A DNA stretch of 64,000 nt from Phenylobacterium sp. (GCF_004799515.1 NZ_SSMX01000026.1:310001-374000); one strand, 5' to 3'. Shown: positions 26,073-34,052, numbered from the stretch's first letter. A program made the numbers and translations. Notes: generated by a model not told the origin, from the letters alone.

Positions 26073-26516
26073 TCAGGCCCGAAGGTCCTTCGAGGAGCCG
26101 AGGCACACATGCGAGGTGATGCTGCTGACCTGGCTGACCGTCCCGAGGACGTCGGAATGGAAATGCTTGTAGGCCGCGAGATCGGACACCTCGACCCGGA
26201 GCAGGTATTCGACCGACCCGGTGATGTTGTGGCACTCCAGCACCTCGGGGGCCTCCGCCATGGCGCGCTCAAAGGCCAGCGCATCGCGTTGCAGTTGGCC
26301 GGAAAGGCCCACCATCACGAAGACCGTCAGCCCGGCGCCGAGTTGCGCCCGGTCCAGCACCGCCCTGTAGCCCTTGATGACGCCCGCCGCCTCCAGCGCC
26401 TGGACCCGCCGCAGGCAAGCTGACGGCGACAAGCCCACACGCTCGGCGAGCTGCAAATTGGTCACCCGCCCATCCCGCTGCAGGTGGCGCAATATCTTAT
26501 CGTCAATGGCGTCCAT
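26073..26516 (-). CDS. Lrp/AsnC family transcriptional regulator (KynR-like by context)
   Basis: This 147-residue protein has an N-terminal winged helix-turn-helix (about 3-60, DDKILRHLQRDGRVTNLQLAE then LSPSACLRRVQALEAAGVI) and a C-terminal RAM effector domain (about 70-140, with ECHNITGSVEYLLRV). It is divergent from an indoleamine 2,3-dioxygenase gene across 101 bases that hold an inverted repeat. In Pseudomonas the Lrp-type KynR controls the kynurenine pathway, so this gene is likely to control the dioxygenase in response to tryptophan or kynurenine. That link is inference from position. Confidence 0.88.
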   Translation of the reverse strand: MDAIDDKILRHLQRDGRVTNLQLAERVGLSPSACLRRVQALEAAGVIKGYRAVLDRAQLGAGLTVFVMVGLSGQLQRDALAFERAMAEAPEVLECHNITGSVEYLLRVEVSDLAAYKHFHSDVLGTVSQVSSITSHVCLGSSKDLRA

Positions 26517-26528
26517 ACTGGGGGGATA

Positions 26529-26563
26529 TTGTGTAGATCGTGACGTGTCTCGTCAATTCACAA
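26529..26563. promoter_or_regulatory. candidate Lrp-type operator
   Basis: Interrupted inverted repeat with outer arms TTGTG (26529-26533) and CACAA (26559-26563) and inner arms TGACG (26541-26545) and CGTCA (26551-26555), between the divergent regulator and dioxygenase genes. The arms are not evenly spaced, so the site is approximate. Confidence 0.45.
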
Positions 26564-26617
26564 CAAATCGCCGCTGTGCTCCGAATATCATTGTGCCACG
26601 GAATCAAGGAGCGCACG

Positions 26618-27793
26618 ATGGGTTTGGCGAGACTGGCGGCCTACGACGTCACGGCTGAGCGCGGCTTCCTCTGCCCCTACGATGCGACGGCCGTCGCGTT
26701 GGATGGGGATCTCGGTCAGGTGCGTGATCTGGCTCTGCGGCTGCCGGAGCTCCTGCCGGCCGGGGCGGTCCGTAAGGTCCTCGACACCTTGACCGTGGTG
26801 CCGCCCGAGCGGATCGCCGAACTCGATGACGTCCAGGCCCGCATGGCCATGGTCCACTACTCCTTCCTGGTGCAGGCCTACGTCTGGGGCGCGGAGCCGC
26901 CGGTGTCGGCCCTGCCGCCCGCCCTGGCGATCCCGATCGCCGCGCTGGCCGAGCGGCTCGGGCTGCAGCCGCTGCTGCAATACAGCGGCTACGTGCTGGA
27001 CAACTGGGGCCTGCTCGACCCGGCGAAGGGCGTCTCGCTCGACAACATCTACATGGTCCAGAAGTTCGCGGCGGGCACGGACGAGGCCTGGTTCGTGATG
27101 GTCCACGTGGCGATCGAAGCCCGCGCCGGCGCGGCGCTCGCGCTCTTCGGTCCCTTGATCGACGCGGCGGCCAACGGCGCCGCGGACCTGGCGGAAGGGC
27201 TGCTGACGCAGATTGTGGCGATCTGGGCCGAGATCAACGCGCTCTTCGATCGCATGCCCGAGCAGTGCGATCCGTACATCTACTTTCGCCGGGTTCGTCC
27301 CTACATCCACGGCTGGAAGGACAATCCAGCCCTCGGCGCCGGCATCGTCTACCGCGGGGTCAAGCGGTTTGGCGGCCTGCCGCAGGCCTTCCGTGGGCAG
27401 ACGGGATCACAGTCCTCAATCGTTCCGTCAATGGACGCCTTGCTGGGCGTCGGACACGCGGCGGATCCGCTCCGGGCGTTCCTCGACGAATTGCATATCT
27501 ACCGTTCCCCCGGGCACCGGCGATTCATCGACGATGTCCGAAGGGAGAGCGGTGTGCGTGGCTTCGTGCAGCGGGCGGGCCACGGGCCCCTCACGCAGGC
27601 TTATAACGCCGCGGTGCAGGCCGTCGCCGACTTCCGCACGCGCCACCTCGAGTACGCCGCCAGCTATATCCATATGCAGGGGCGCAAATCGGCGGGGAAC
27701 GACACCGAGATCGGTACGGGCGGCACCCCGTTCATGAAGTACCTGAAGAAGCATCGCGACGAGACGAAGGCCAACCTCCTCGGCGTCACCTAG
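26618..27793 (+). CDS. indoleamine 2,3-dioxygenase family protein
   Basis: This 391-residue heme protein matches eukaryotic IDO across its core: VRPYIHGW, FRGQTGSQSSIVPSMDALLG, the proximal heme ligand His300 in SPGHRRF, and GTGGTPFMKYLKKHRDET near the end. It opens the indole ring of tryptophan to N-formylkynurenine. Most bacteria use tryptophan 2,3-dioxygenase (KynA) instead, so IDO is less usual. ATG 26618 has AAGGAG seven bases upstream. No kynureninase or formamidase gene is adjacent. Its stop codon overlaps that of the converging thioesterase gene within CTAG. Confidence 0.93.
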   Translation: MGLARLAAYDVTAERGFLCPYDATAVALDGDLGQVRDLALRLPELLPAGAVRKVLDTLTVVPPERIAELDDVQARMAMVHYSFLVQAYVWGAEPPVSALPPALAIPIAALAERLGLQPLLQYSGYVLDNWGLLDPAKGVSLDNIYMVQKFAAGTDEAWFVMVHVAIEARAGAALALFGPLIDAAANGAADLAEGLLTQIVAIWAEINALFDRMPEQCDPYIYFRRVRPYIHGWKDNPALGAGIVYRGVKRFGGLPQAFRGQTGSQSSIVPSMDALLGVGHAADPLRAFLDELHIYRSPGHRRFIDDVRRESGVRGFVQRAGHGPLTQAYNAAVQAVADFRTRHLEYAASYIHMQGRKSAGNDTEIGTGGTPFMKYLKKHRDETKANLLGVT

Positions 27794-28215
27794 CTGAACA
27801 GCTCCACCATCCACGCCGGCACGCGCCGGGGCCGGCCCGTGGCCTGTTCGATGAGGACCCAGGTGGTCTTCACCTGGGCGCACATGGCGCCGTCCTCGGC
27901 GTCGATGCGGATGAAGCGGTCGAAGCGCGGCCCCTCGGCGGTGGCGGCGACCCAGGTGCGGCCGAGGGCCGTCTCGTGGGGCAGGAGGGCGCGCCGGTAG
28001 TCGACCTCGTGGCGCAGCGCGACCCAGGCCCAGGCGGCTTGCGCGTCGGCGGGCGCACGGCTGCGCCAATGGGCGGTGCCCAGGTCCTGCGCCCAGCGCA
28101 GGTAGACCACGTTGTTGACGTGGCCGTTCTCGTCGATGTCGGCGGGCGTCGGCTGGAAGGTCAGCCGGAAGACCTGGCGACCTTCCGGCGGCTCCAGAAG
28201 TCCGCCGGACGGCAT
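27790..28215 (-). CDS. acyl-CoA thioesterase, 4HBT hot-dog family
   Basis: This 141-residue hot-dog fold protein has the family catalytic segment PADIDENGHVNNVVYLRWAQD (acidic residue and GHVNN) and the second strand ALRHEVDYRRALLPHE. YbgC/FadM-like enzymes cleave short or medium acyl-CoA thioesters. ATG 28215 has GGAGG four bases upstream and shares one base with the glutaredoxin stop (TGATG), so it is the last gene of the bolA-glutaredoxin cluster. Confidence 0.85.
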   Translation of the reverse strand: MPSGGLLEPPEGRQVFRLTFQPTPADIDENGHVNNVVYLRWAQDLGTAHWRSRAPADAQAAWAWVALRHEVDYRRALLPHETALGRTWVAATAEGPRFDRFIRIDAEDGAMCAQVKTTWVLIEQATGRPRRVPAWMVELFS

Positions 28216-28559
28216 CAGGCCTCCAGAAGGCCCTTCTCGGCCAGCAGGGTCTTCAGCTCGCCCGACTGGAACATCTCGCGCACGATGTCGGCGCCGCCGA
28301 CGAACTCGCCCTGCACGTAGAGCTGCGGGATGGTCGGCCAGTCGGAGAAGGCCTTGATGCCCTGACGCAGGTCGTCGTTCTGCAGGACATTGACGCCCAC
28401 GAAGTCGGCGCCCAGGTGGTCGAGGATCTGCACGCAGACCGCCGAGAACCCGCACTGCGGCTGTTCCGGCACGCCCTTCATGAAGAGCGTCACCGGATGT
28501 TCCTCAATGGTCCTGGCGATGAAGTCGTGGACGGGGTTGGCGGTGGCGGTGTCGGTCAT
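28215..28559 (-). CDS. grxD: monothiol glutaredoxin, CGFS type
   Basis: This 114-residue protein contains the CGFS active site (PEQPQCGFSAVCVQ) and the glutathione-contact segments WPTIPQLYV and GGADIV. Monothiol CGFS glutaredoxins carry [2Fe-2S] clusters and pass them on with BolA partners. A bolA gene lies 74 bases upstream on the same strand, as in many alphaproteobacteria. ATG 28559 begins just before the conserved helix; an upstream start would add 11 residues. The next gene is coupled through TGATG. Confidence 0.95.
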   Translation of the reverse strand: MTDTATANPVHDFIARTIEEHPVTLFMKGVPEQPQCGFSAVCVQILDHLGADFVGVNVLQNDDLRQGIKAFSDWPTIPQLYVQGEFVGGADIVREMFQSGELKTLLAEKGLLEA

Positions 28560-28633
28560 GGTCGCCCTCTCGGCGTGAATTCTTAAGCCCAAGAGCTAGG
28601 GACGCCGCCCTCTTCGGTCAAGGAGGCTCCGGG

Positions 28634-28867
28634 TCAAGCGGGGGCTGAGGTCTCAAGCGCCAGGGCGTGCAGCTCGCCGCCCATCTTGCCCTTGAGTGCG
28701 GCGTAGACCAGCTGGTGCTGGCGCACGCGGGGCAGGCCGGCGAAGGCCGCCGAGACGATGCGGGCGCGGTAGTGGTCGCCGTCGCCCGCCAAGTCCTCGA
28801 CGGCGATCTCGGCGTCGGGGAAGCCGTCTTTAAGGATCTGTTCGAGGTCGGCTTGGGCGATGGGCAT
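28634..28867 (-). CDS. BolA family protein
   Basis: This 77-residue protein starts MPIAQADLEQILKDGFPDAEIAVEDL and has the BolA beta-strand/helix pattern with VRQHQLVYAALKGKMGGELHALAL. The invariant His in this segment is a likely Fe-S ligand. It partners CGFS glutaredoxins in iron-sulphur sensing or transfer, and its gene neighbour is one. ATG 28867 is the start that fits the family length; upstream codons in frame continue with no homology. Confidence 0.9.
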   Translation of the reverse strand: MPIAQADLEQILKDGFPDAEIAVEDLAGDGDHYRARIVSAAFAGLPRVRQHQLVYAALKGKMGGELHALALETSAPA

Positions 28868-28899
28868 GGGCGAGGGCTTAGCCCCGCCGAGCCACGGGC

Positions 28900-29529
28900 T
28901 CAACCGAAGATCCAGAGCAGCTTGACCCCGAAGGCGCCCAGGAAGGCGCCCGACAGCCGGTCCAGCAGGCGCTGCGCCCGGGCATAGGCCGCCACCGCCC
29001 GGCGGGTGGAGAACAGCCAGGACATGGCGCTCTGCCAGCCCTGGCAGGTGAAGACGCAGATCGCCACCGCGGCGAGCTTCACCCAGACCGGCGTGTGCGG
29101 GCCGACATAGGCCGAGAAGATGCTGGCGAAGTAGAGCACCGACTTGGGGTTGGCCATGTTGACCACGAACCCCTGCCAGAAGGCCGCGGGCCAGGAGAGG
29201 GCGGGCGGCGACCCCGCCTCCGCGCCCTCGGGCGCGATCGGCGGGGCGCGCCAGAGCGTCCAGGCGAACCACAGGAGGTAGAGGCCGCCCGCGATACGCA
29301 GCCCAATCTCCAGCCAGGGCGCGGCGGCCAGCAGGGCGGCCATGCCCAGCGCCGCCAGCGCGCACCAGACGATGCAGCCCAGCGTCGTCCCGAGGCCCGA
29401 GGCCTCGGCGATGCCGCGGCCATGGCGCATGCCGAAGCGCATCAGCATGAAGTTGTTCGGCCCCGGCGCGACGCAGACCGCGATGCTGGCCAGCGCCAGC
29501 GACAGCAGGGACAGGAGCTGGGCGGCCAT
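28900..29529 (-). CDS. LysE/RhtB family amino-acid exporter
   Basis: This 209-residue inner-membrane protein has about six hydrophobic spans. It carries the family start motif VAPGPNNFMLMRFGMRHGR, the NMANPKSVLYFAS segment before span four, and the C-terminal GAFLGAFGVKLLW. It exports amino acids or related metabolites; the substrate is unknown. It follows a small conserved gene by nine bases on the same strand, and is followed by bolA after 32 bases. Confidence 0.88.
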   Translation of the reverse strand: MAAQLLSLLSLALASIAVCVAPGPNNFMLMRFGMRHGRGIAEASGLGTTLGCIVWCALAALGMAALLAAAPWLEIGLRIAGGLYLLWFAWTLWRAPPIAPEGAEAGSPPALSWPAAFWQGFVVNMANPKSVLYFASIFSAYVGPHTPVWVKLAAVAICVFTCQGWQSAMSWLFSTRRAVAAYARAQRLLDRLSGAFLGAFGVKLLWIFG

Positions 29530-29538
29530 GGCGGAAGC

Positions 29539-30030
29539 CTAGCCACGCCTGGGGATTCGGGTGAAGGCCATGGCCCAGTTCTCCTCCCAGGTCTGGCCGT
29601 GGTCGTAGGAGAAGGCCTGGGACCAGTGCGCCCGGTCGGGGCCCTCGACCACCCAGACGAAGGCCACCTTCACGGGCCGCCCATCGTCCAGGTCGTCGCC
29701 GTAGAAGCGGCCGACGCCATTCTCGAAGCGGCCGTGCACCGGCTCGCCCATCAGGCCCGAGGCGGCGTTGACCCAGTAGATCGACCAGGTCCTGCGCGCG
29801 ACGTCGAAGGCGCGGAAGGTGACGCCTTGGAAGGCGCGCTCGGTCATGTGGTTCTCATCGACGTTGCCGACGCCGCCCATCAGGCTGCGGCAGCAGGTCG
29901 TGCCGGCGAACTCGTCCCAGTCGTGGCAATCCGCGCCACGGCGCTTCAGCCGCCGGTGGGCGACGGTCCAGTCGCCGTGCAGGAAGTCGAAGTCCCGCCG
30001 GCCGTCCTTGATCAGAGCTATCGCGTTCAT
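29539..30030 (-). CDS. conserved hypothetical, calycin-like fold suspected
   Basis: This 163-residue cytoplasmic protein starts MNAIALIKDGRRDFDFLHGDWTVAHRRLKRR. It has a repeated strand pattern (TFRAFDVARRTWSIYWVN, GRFENGVGRFYG, HWSQAFSYDHGQTWEENWAM) similar to DUF1579-like proteins. No active site is visible. The ATG is preceded by a hairpin that contains part of the AGGGACAGG ribosome region. Probably co-transcribed with the LysE-type exporter gene. Confidence 0.6.
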   Translation of the reverse strand: MNAIALIKDGRRDFDFLHGDWTVAHRRLKRRGADCHDWDEFAGTTCCRSLMGGVGNVDENHMTERAFQGVTFRAFDVARRTWSIYWVNAASGLMGEPVHGRFENGVGRFYGDDLDDGRPVKVAFVWVVEGPDRAHWSQAFSYDHGQTWEENWAMAFTRIPRRG

Positions 30031-30033
30031 GGT

Positions 30034-30057
30034 CCTGTCCCTGGCTGCGGGGACAGG
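30034..30057 (-). promoter_or_regulatory. hairpin covering the ribosome site region
   Basis: 8-bp stem CCTGTCCC/GGGACAGG (30034-30041 with 30050-30057) directly upstream of ATG 30030. The likely Shine-Dalgarno bases lie in the 3' arm on the minus strand. Confidence 0.4.
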
Positions 30058-30068
30058 TTTAGGGAGGG

Positions 30069-30094
30069 CCTGCTGACAACATCATGTCAGCAGG
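30069..30094. promoter_or_regulatory. 10-bp perfect inverted repeat
   Basis: CCTGCTGACA (30069-30078) pairs with TGTCAGCAGG (30085-30094) around a six-base loop, between two same-strand genes. No T run follows, so it is either an operator for the downstream gene or a Rho-type or weak terminator. Confidence 0.5.
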
Positions 30095-30129
30095 ATGTTC
30101 CGGGATCGTTCTTTCCGCCGCGCTGGGGT

Positions 30130-31362
30130 TCAGTCGATGATCGCCGAGTAGATGATGCTCTTCAGCTGGCCGCGGAAGTTGAAGGTGCCGGAGGGCATGA
30201 GCTGGGTCATGAACACCACCGACAGGTCCTCCTTCGGGTCGACCCAGAAGATGGTCGAGGCCGCACCGCCCCAGTAGTAGTCGCCGACGCCGAGCGAGCC
30301 GGTCTCGACCTGGCCCATGGTCGAGGCGAAGCCCAGGCCGAAGCCCACGCCCTCGTTGGCGGTCTCGGAGAAGCCGCCGATGGCCAGTTGCGTCAGGTCC
30401 TTGCCGCCGGCCAGGTGGTTCATGTGCATGATCTCGATGGTCCGGGGCCCCAGAATCCGCGCGCCGTCCAATTCGCCGCCACGCCGCAGCATCTCGCAGA
30501 AGCGCAGGTAGTCGGCCGACGTGCCGGTGAGGCCGCCGCCGCCGGACTTGAAGCCGGGGTCCTGCAGGAAGCCGCTGGTCGCCGGGTCGTCGATCAGCTT
30601 CAGCTGCTTGTCGGCCCCGCGCTGATAGTTGGCGGCGAAGCGGTCGGCCTTGTCCGGCGCCACGAAGAAGCTGGTGTCCTTCATGCCCAGGGGGGCGAAG
30701 ATCACCTCGTCCAGGTACTGGGCGAAGGGCTTGCCGGAGATCACCTCCACCAGGGCGCCGCAGACGTCGGTGGCCAGCGAGTACATCCAGGCCGTGCCCG
30801 GCTGGTAGCGCAACGGCACCTGGGAGAGCTTGTCGAGGAACACTTGCATGGAATCGGCGCCGCCCACGGAGCGGACCTTCAGTTCACGGTAGATCTTGTC
30901 GATCGGGTGCTGCAGGCCGATTCCCGGCAGGCCGCCGCCATAGGTGAAGCCCGCCTGGTGGGAGAGCACGTCTCGGAAGCTGATGGGACGGTGCAGCGCC
31001 TCGGTCTTCATGTCCGCGCCCTCGCCGGAGACCCAGACGCGGTGGTTCTTCCACGACGGCACATAGCGGCTGACCGGGTCGTTGAGCTGGAAATAGCCCT
31101 GCTCGTAGAGGGTCATCAGCGCGACCGAGGTGATCGGCTTGGTCATGGAATAGATGCGGTAGATGGTGTCGTCGGCGGTGGGCTTGTTCCGCTCCTTGTC
31201 CATCAGGCCGAAGGACTTCGAATAGGCCAGATGGCCGTGACGGGCGACGCTGACCTGACAGCCGGCGATCTTACCGTTGGAAAGGTAGCTGCGCTCCAGG
31301 TGCGCGCCGATGCGCTCCAGGCGTCCGGCGTCCAGGCCCGTCCACTGCGATTGGGCGTCCAT
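30130..31362 (-). CDS. serine hydrolase, class C beta-lactamase/esterase EstB-like
   Basis: This 410-residue protein has the SxxK active site at Ser72-Lys75 (YSMTKPITS), a Tyr motif near WMYSLATDV, and a C-terminal YYWGGAASTIFWVDP block typical of EstB-like esterases. It has no signal peptide, so it may act in the cytoplasm on ester substrates rather than on beta-lactams. ATG 31362 follows GGGAGGA by eight bases. It is divergent from the CinA-like gene. Confidence 0.88.
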   Translation of the reverse strand: MDAQSQWTGLDAGRLERIGAHLERSYLSNGKIAGCQVSVARHGHLAYSKSFGLMDKERNKPTADDTIYRIYSMTKPITSVALMTLYEQGYFQLNDPVSRYVPSWKNHRVWVSGEGADMKTEALHRPISFRDVLSHQAGFTYGGGLPGIGLQHPIDKIYRELKVRSVGGADSMQVFLDKLSQVPLRYQPGTAWMYSLATDVCGALVEVISGKPFAQYLDEVIFAPLGMKDTSFFVAPDKADRFAANYQRGADKQLKLIDDPATSGFLQDPGFKSGGGGLTGTSADYLRFCEMLRRGGELDGARILGPRTIEIMHMNHLAGGKDLTQLAIGGFSETANEGVGFGLGFASTMGQVETGSLGVGDYYWGGAASTIFWVDPKEDLSVVFMTQLMPSGTFNFRGQLKSIIYSAIID

Positions 31363-31454
31363 GAAATATCCTCCCGGGAAATGGCGTCTCTTGCTTTAAT
31401 TGGCCGCCATCATGGGCGCCGATAAGGCGGCCCGCCAAGCGCTAAGGAGAGCCC

Positions 31455-31934
31455 ATGACCGACCTGGACGCCATCGCCGCGGAGCTGGGGGAACGGCTGA
31501 AGGCGCGGGGCGAGACCGTGGCGGTGGCCGAGAGCTCCTCCGGCGGGCTGATCTCGGCGGCCCTGCTCGGCGTGCCCGGCGCGTCGAAATATTACCTGGG
31601 CGGGGCGGTGGTCTACACGGGCAAGGCCCGGATGGTGCTGATGGACCTGCCGCGCGAGGCGGTGGCCGGGATGCGCTCGGCGAGCGAGCCCTATGCGCTG
31701 CTGCTGGCCCGCACCGCGCGGGAGCGGTTCGGGGCGACCTGGGGGCTCTCGGAGACCGGCGCCGCGGGGCCGACCGGCAACGGCTACGGCGACGCGGCGG
31801 GCCACACCTGCATCGCCATCTCCGGGCCGGTGGAGATGGCGGTGACCCTCGAGACCGGCGAAAGCGACCGGGCGGCCAACATGACCGCCTTCACGGCCGC
31901 GGCGCTCGATCTGCTCAAGCGGGCGGTGGAATAG
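31455..31934 (+). CDS. CinA C-terminal domain protein (NMN deamidase, PncC-like)
   Basis: This 159-residue protein has the CinA C-terminal domain: VAVAESSSGGLISAALL (the Ser/Gly active-site loop), the YLGGAVVYT segment and SETGAAGPTGNGYG. Stand-alone PncC enzymes deamidate nicotinamide mononucleotide and recycle NAD breakdown products. ATG 31455 follows AAGGAGA. A hairpin terminator lies four bases after the stop. Confidence 0.88.
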   Translation: MTDLDAIAAELGERLKARGETVAVAESSSGGLISAALLGVPGASKYYLGGAVVYTGKARMVLMDLPREAVAGMRSASEPYALLLARTARERFGATWGLSETGAAGPTGNGYGDAAGHTCIAISGPVEMAVTLETGESDRAANMTAFTAAALDLLKRAVE

Positions 31935-31937
31935 AAA

Positions 31938-31966
31938 CCTCCCCCGCCGCGGCGCGGCAGGGGAGG
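31938..31966. terminator. hairpin between converging genes, repeat-like
   Basis: 13-bp stem with one mismatch (31938-31950 with 31954-31966). Its CCTCCCC/GGGGAGG arms match the second hairpin of the repeat near 57.0 kb. Confidence 0.65.
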
Positions 31967-32000
31967 CTGGGGGCGGCCGGGCGTTCTCTTCGCCGGGGGA

Positions 32001-32747
32001 TCAGCGAAGGCCGCCGCCGGCCACCAGGTGTTCGCCGGTGAGCCACTTGGCGTCGTTGGAGGCGAGGAACACGACGACGTCGGCGATGTCGTCGGGTTGG
32101 CCCACGCGGCCCAGCGGGGTCTGGCCGACCAGGGCGGCCTGGAAGTCCGAGCCGATGAAGCCGGCGGTGTGGGTTCCCTCGGTCTCGACCATGCCGGGGT
32201 TCACCGAATTGACCCGGATCTTGCGCCGGCCGAGTTCGGCGGCCAGGACCCCGGTGATGGCGTCCACCGCGCCCTTGGTGGCGGTGTAGACGGCGGACTC
32301 CGACGGGAAGAGGCTGGTGACGCCCGAGCCGATGTTGATGACGCTGCCGCCTTCGCCCAGGTGCTTGGACGCCGCCTGGGTGGTGAGCAGCACGCCCAGG
32401 ACGTTGATGTCGAACATCTGGTGGAACTGCTCCACGGTGATGTCCGCCAAGGCGGAGAAGGCATAGACGCCGGAATTGTTGACCAGGATGTCGAGGCGGC
32501 CGAAGGCGGCGATGGCCGCGTCGATGATCCCTTGCGCCTCTGCAGGCTTGGAGACGTCGCCGTGGGCGGCGACCGCCTTGCCGCCGGCCGCGGTGATGGC
32601 GGCCACGACGGCGTCGGCGCCGGTCTGGCTGGAGGCGTAGTTGACCACGACGGACGCGCCCTCGGCGGCGAGCGCCTTGGCGATGGCGGCGCCGATACCC
32701 TTGGAGGCGCCGGTGACGACGGCGACCTTGCCGGTGAGCTTGGACAT
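32001..32747 (-). CDS. SDR family oxidoreductase
   Basis: This 248-residue classical SDR has TGASKGIG at 12-19, NNSG in place of NNAG near the middle, YTATK as the catalytic Tyr-Lys pair, and the NPGMVETEG segment. It uses NAD(P) on an unknown alcohol or ketone. ATG 32747 has AGAGGA upstream. It is divergent from an ArsR-type repressor gene, with a near-perfect inverted repeat between them, so it is probably that regulator's target. Confidence 0.9.
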   Translation of the reverse strand: MSKLTGKVAVVTGASKGIGAAIAKALAAEGASVVVNYASSQTGADAVVAAITAAGGKAVAAHGDVSKPAEAQGIIDAAIAAFGRLDILVNNSGVYAFSALADITVEQFHQMFDINVLGVLLTTQAASKHLGEGGSVINIGSGVTSLFPSESAVYTATKGAVDAITGVLAAELGRRKIRVNSVNPGMVETEGTHTAGFIGSDFQAALVGQTPLGRVGQPDDIADVVVFLASNDAKWLTGEHLVAGGGLR

Positions 32748-32808
32748 GTTGGAGTTCCTCTGAGAAGCCTTCGGAGCGATCCGGCAGCGCGGTCTCGCGC
32801 CATCCCCG

Positions 32809-32839
32809 TTCTATAGTTCGGATAAATGGAACTATTGAA
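32809..32839. promoter_or_regulatory. operator for the divergent ArsR-type regulator
   Basis: TTCTATAGTTC (32809-32819) and GAACTATTGAA (32829-32839) are inverted repeats matching at ten of eleven positions, separated by nine bases. They lie between the SDR and regulator genes, the usual place and size for an ArsR-family operator. Confidence 0.7.
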
Positions 32840-32870
32840 CTTGGCTTCAAGCCCCCCTACTTGAATTTTC

Positions 32871-33209
32871 ATGAGGCCGCTGGCTCACCCCGCGCTCGAG
32901 GACATCCAACTGGAGGGCATCCTGCATGCCCTGTCCGATCCCGTGCGCGTGGCGATCTTCACCAACATCGCCGGAGCCGACTGCGCCCAGACCTGCTCGG
33001 CCTTCGCCGAGGTGAACGACAAGCCGATCCCCAAGTCGTCCCTGTCGCACCACTTCAAGGTGCTGCGCGAGGCCGGCCTGATCCGCTCGGAGCGGCAGGG
33101 CGTCGAGATGCGCAACACCTCGCGGTGCTTGGAGATCGAAGGCCGCTTCCCCGGGCTCATCCCGGCGATCCTCAACGCCCACGCGGTCCAGGCGGCGCGC
33201 GCCGCCTAA
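32871..33209 (+). CDS. ArsR family transcriptional regulator
   Basis: This 112-residue winged-helix protein has LEGILHALSDPVRVAIF (helix one) and KSSLSHHFKVLREAGLIRSERQG (recognition helix and wing). It has Cys residues at DCAQTC and RCLE, but no classic metal-binding ELCVCD motif, so the signal may not be a metal. It is divergent from the SDR gene and probably represses it and itself through the operator at 32809-32839. ATG 32871 lacks a ribosome site and may be leaderless. Confidence 0.85.
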   Translation: MRPLAHPALEDIQLEGILHALSDPVRVAIFTNIAGADCAQTCSAFAEVNDKPIPKSSLSHHFKVLREAGLIRSERQGVEMRNTSRCLEIEGRFPGLIPAILNAHAVQAARAA

Positions 33210-33394
33210 GGCCGTTGCTCACCCATCGATTGCGACGACGGCGCTGGGCGCCGGACCACGCGCCGCGGGTGGCGGGAAAGCGACACGCCGAGTGACTGGA
33301 GTGGGTGGAAGTCGGACAACGGCTCCGGCAATGTGCGACGACAAACAAAACCCCACCCGCTTACGTCACCATGGTCGCGCCTAGAGGTTCCCCG

Positions 33395-33814
33395 ATGCGT
33401 TTGCTTGCCTTCACCGTCGCCGCCAGCCTCTGCATCGCAGGCAGTGGGGTCGCCGCGATCCTAATGAGCGTGACGGAGGAGATGAAGGAGCTGGTGGACC
33501 CCGCGAGCAATACGGTCTTTGCGCTGGCCGGCGAAGTGGATCCCGTCAATGGCCCCGGCGCGAAGGTCTCCCAGGAACGATGGGAGCGGGTTCTCTTGGC
33601 CACGCAGGTGCTGAAAAATGCTGCAAGCAATCTCAATGGCCCGCAAAAGCAGTCCGGGGCGATCTGGATAAAGTCCGCCGCCGACTTCGCCAGGTTGGCG
33701 GACGAAGCCGAGAAGGCTGCCGGCAAGGAAGACGCCGCAGCCTTCGCCAAGGCCGCCAGCGATCTCGGCGACACCTGCACGTCCTGCCACAACAGGCACA
33801 AGAGACAGAAATAG
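33395..33814 (+). CDS. c'-type cytochrome, periplasmic
   Basis: This 139-residue exported protein has a signal peptide (about 1-22), four-helix-like segments, and a single heme motif CTSCH near the C terminus followed by NRHKRQK. The C-terminal CxxCH is the mark of cytochrome c', which binds NO or protects against it. The axial His is in CTSCH. ATG 33395 follows AGAGG; an upstream ATG at 33371 would lengthen the signal. No partner gene is adjacent. Confidence 0.82.
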   Translation: MRLLAFTVAASLCIAGSGVAAILMSVTEEMKELVDPASNTVFALAGEVDPVNGPGAKVSQERWERVLLATQVLKNAASNLNGPQKQSGAIWIKSAADFARLADEAEKAAGKEDAAAFAKAASDLGDTCTSCHNRHKRQK

Positions 33815-34052
33815 GATGAGCCCAGGCGCCTGCCGCCACGTCCGCTAAGGATCGAAAGCAGACCCTTGGCTTGCCAACGATCCTTCTAACGCACGCGCTC
33901 GCCCCGCCAGTTTCACGCTCCACAGCATCGGGTCGGCCAGGGCCCGATCGGCGACGAGCGACATGCCGGCGGCCAAGGCGGCGAGCGCCGCCGAGCGGAA
34001 CCGGAAGGGCATGGCGGCTCCGGGCGAGAGGTTCAGGCCGGTGAGCCGAGGG

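Noticed and set aside
28634-29365. Longer form of the BolA gene reaching into the exporter gene
   Set aside because: The extra residues are the exporter gene read in another frame; BolA length and start motif fit ATG 28867.
30130-31362. True class C beta-lactamase
   Set aside because: The SxxK site is present but there is no signal peptide and the C-terminal part fits EstB-like esterases, so resistance is not claimed.
33815-34052. Gap of about 240 bases after the cytochrome gene
   Set aside because: I looked for a small gene or RNA and found no ribosome site, conserved motif or stable structure worth reporting.
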